NCBI GenBank assembly: GCA_964577215.1
Contig: CAZNYK010000013.1
Coordinates: 1 to 49,667 of the forward strand
Reading direction: 5' to 3'
Length of the DNA: 49,667 bases
Source of the DNA: UBA2329 sp964577215
Lineage (GTDB): Bacteria > Bacteroidota > Bacteroidia > Chitinophagales > Saprospiraceae
Of this stretch, positions 49,654 through 49,667 are shown piece by piece. The translations under genes were made by a program, and so were the position numbers. Within the stretch, counting starts at the first letter, position 1, and each line of letters begins with the position of its first letter. Under the pieces are notes generated by a model. That model saw only the letters and a list, made by a program, of their open reading frames with translations. It did no database searches and was not told the origin of the DNA.

Positions 49654-49667
49654 GGCATAGGGCATAG
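49643..49667 (+). repeat. Heptamer tandem array after the last gene
   Basis: Three exact copies of the 7-mer GGGCATA end the window; the methyltransferase stop codon TAG is inside the first. Upstream the sequence (GGGAATGGGATGTTGGTG) resembles the minus strand beside ggt at the window start. Confidence 0.8.

Noticed and set aside
1..49667. CRISPR array, prophage, rRNA or tRNA genes
   Set aside because: Tandem arrays have no unique spacers and no cas genes; no phage structural genes, tRNA cloverleaf or rRNA sequence was recognised by eye. A tRNA scan would settle the tRNA point.

Overview
The window is a scaffold piece from a member of the Bacteroidota, most likely a rather GC-rich lineage such as the Saprospiraceae. 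The evidence is its gene set: an OmpA protein with thrombospondin type 3 repeats, a BT_3928-like DoxX protein beside a tandem DUF1599 protein, a long-form NusB, a propeller/Y_Y_Y/LuxR one-piece sensor, a DUF4369/TlpA-like thioredoxin and several small beta-barrel proteins. Many genes also have a Bacteroidota-type -7 box (TAnnTTTG) just before the start. Three runs of exactly 100 N (4257-4356, 22672-22771, 33028-33127) are scaffold gaps. One of them is almost certainly false, because the same 55 bp lies on both sides.

Layout. 1-6200: gamma-glutamyltransferase, an AT-rich PIN toxin/antitoxin pair, and the aminoacyl-tRNA synthetases glnS and argS. 6.2-11.2 kb: NUDIX hydrolase, EamA transporter and a 1103-residue trehalose synthase-maltokinase fusion whose GH13 nucleophile position is Thr. 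11.5-17.5 kb: a secreted unknown, then a three-gene operon of a UDP-galactopyranose-mutase-like flavoprotein and two paralogous GT-C membrane glycosyltransferases. 17.5-26.7 kb, minus strand: an unknown membrane protein, AlkD-like DNA repair, a periplasmic-binding-like lipoprotein overlapping guaA, OmpA, nusB, DoxX and DUF1599. 26.7-30.2 kb: two GT4 glycosyltransferases and mannose-1-phosphate guanylyltransferase, an envelope polysaccharide group. 30.3-35.8 kb: PBP1A, a PlsC-like acyltransferase, miaA and a hotdog thioesterase. 35.8-49.7 kb: a large sensor/regulator, proC, three small beta-barrel proteins, an ECF sigma factor, folC, a VWA protein, alpha-glucan phosphorylase, a thioredoxin-like protein and a spermidine-synthase-like methyltransferase.

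Most genes are housekeeping or envelope functions. I do not see a phage, a CRISPR array, an insertion sequence with transposase, or a tRNA or rRNA gene. The unusual material is between genes. (1) Short tandem arrays with 7, 9 or 16 bp units sit directly after stop codons, read in the coding direction, and sometimes supply the stop codon itself. (2) A 117-bp element with 11-bp terminal inverted repeats and two internal hairpins looks like a MITE, and two shortened or diverged relatives are present. (3) A separate REP-like palindrome family is present at two sites. Together with the trehalose synthase domain lacking its nucleophile, these are the best leads.
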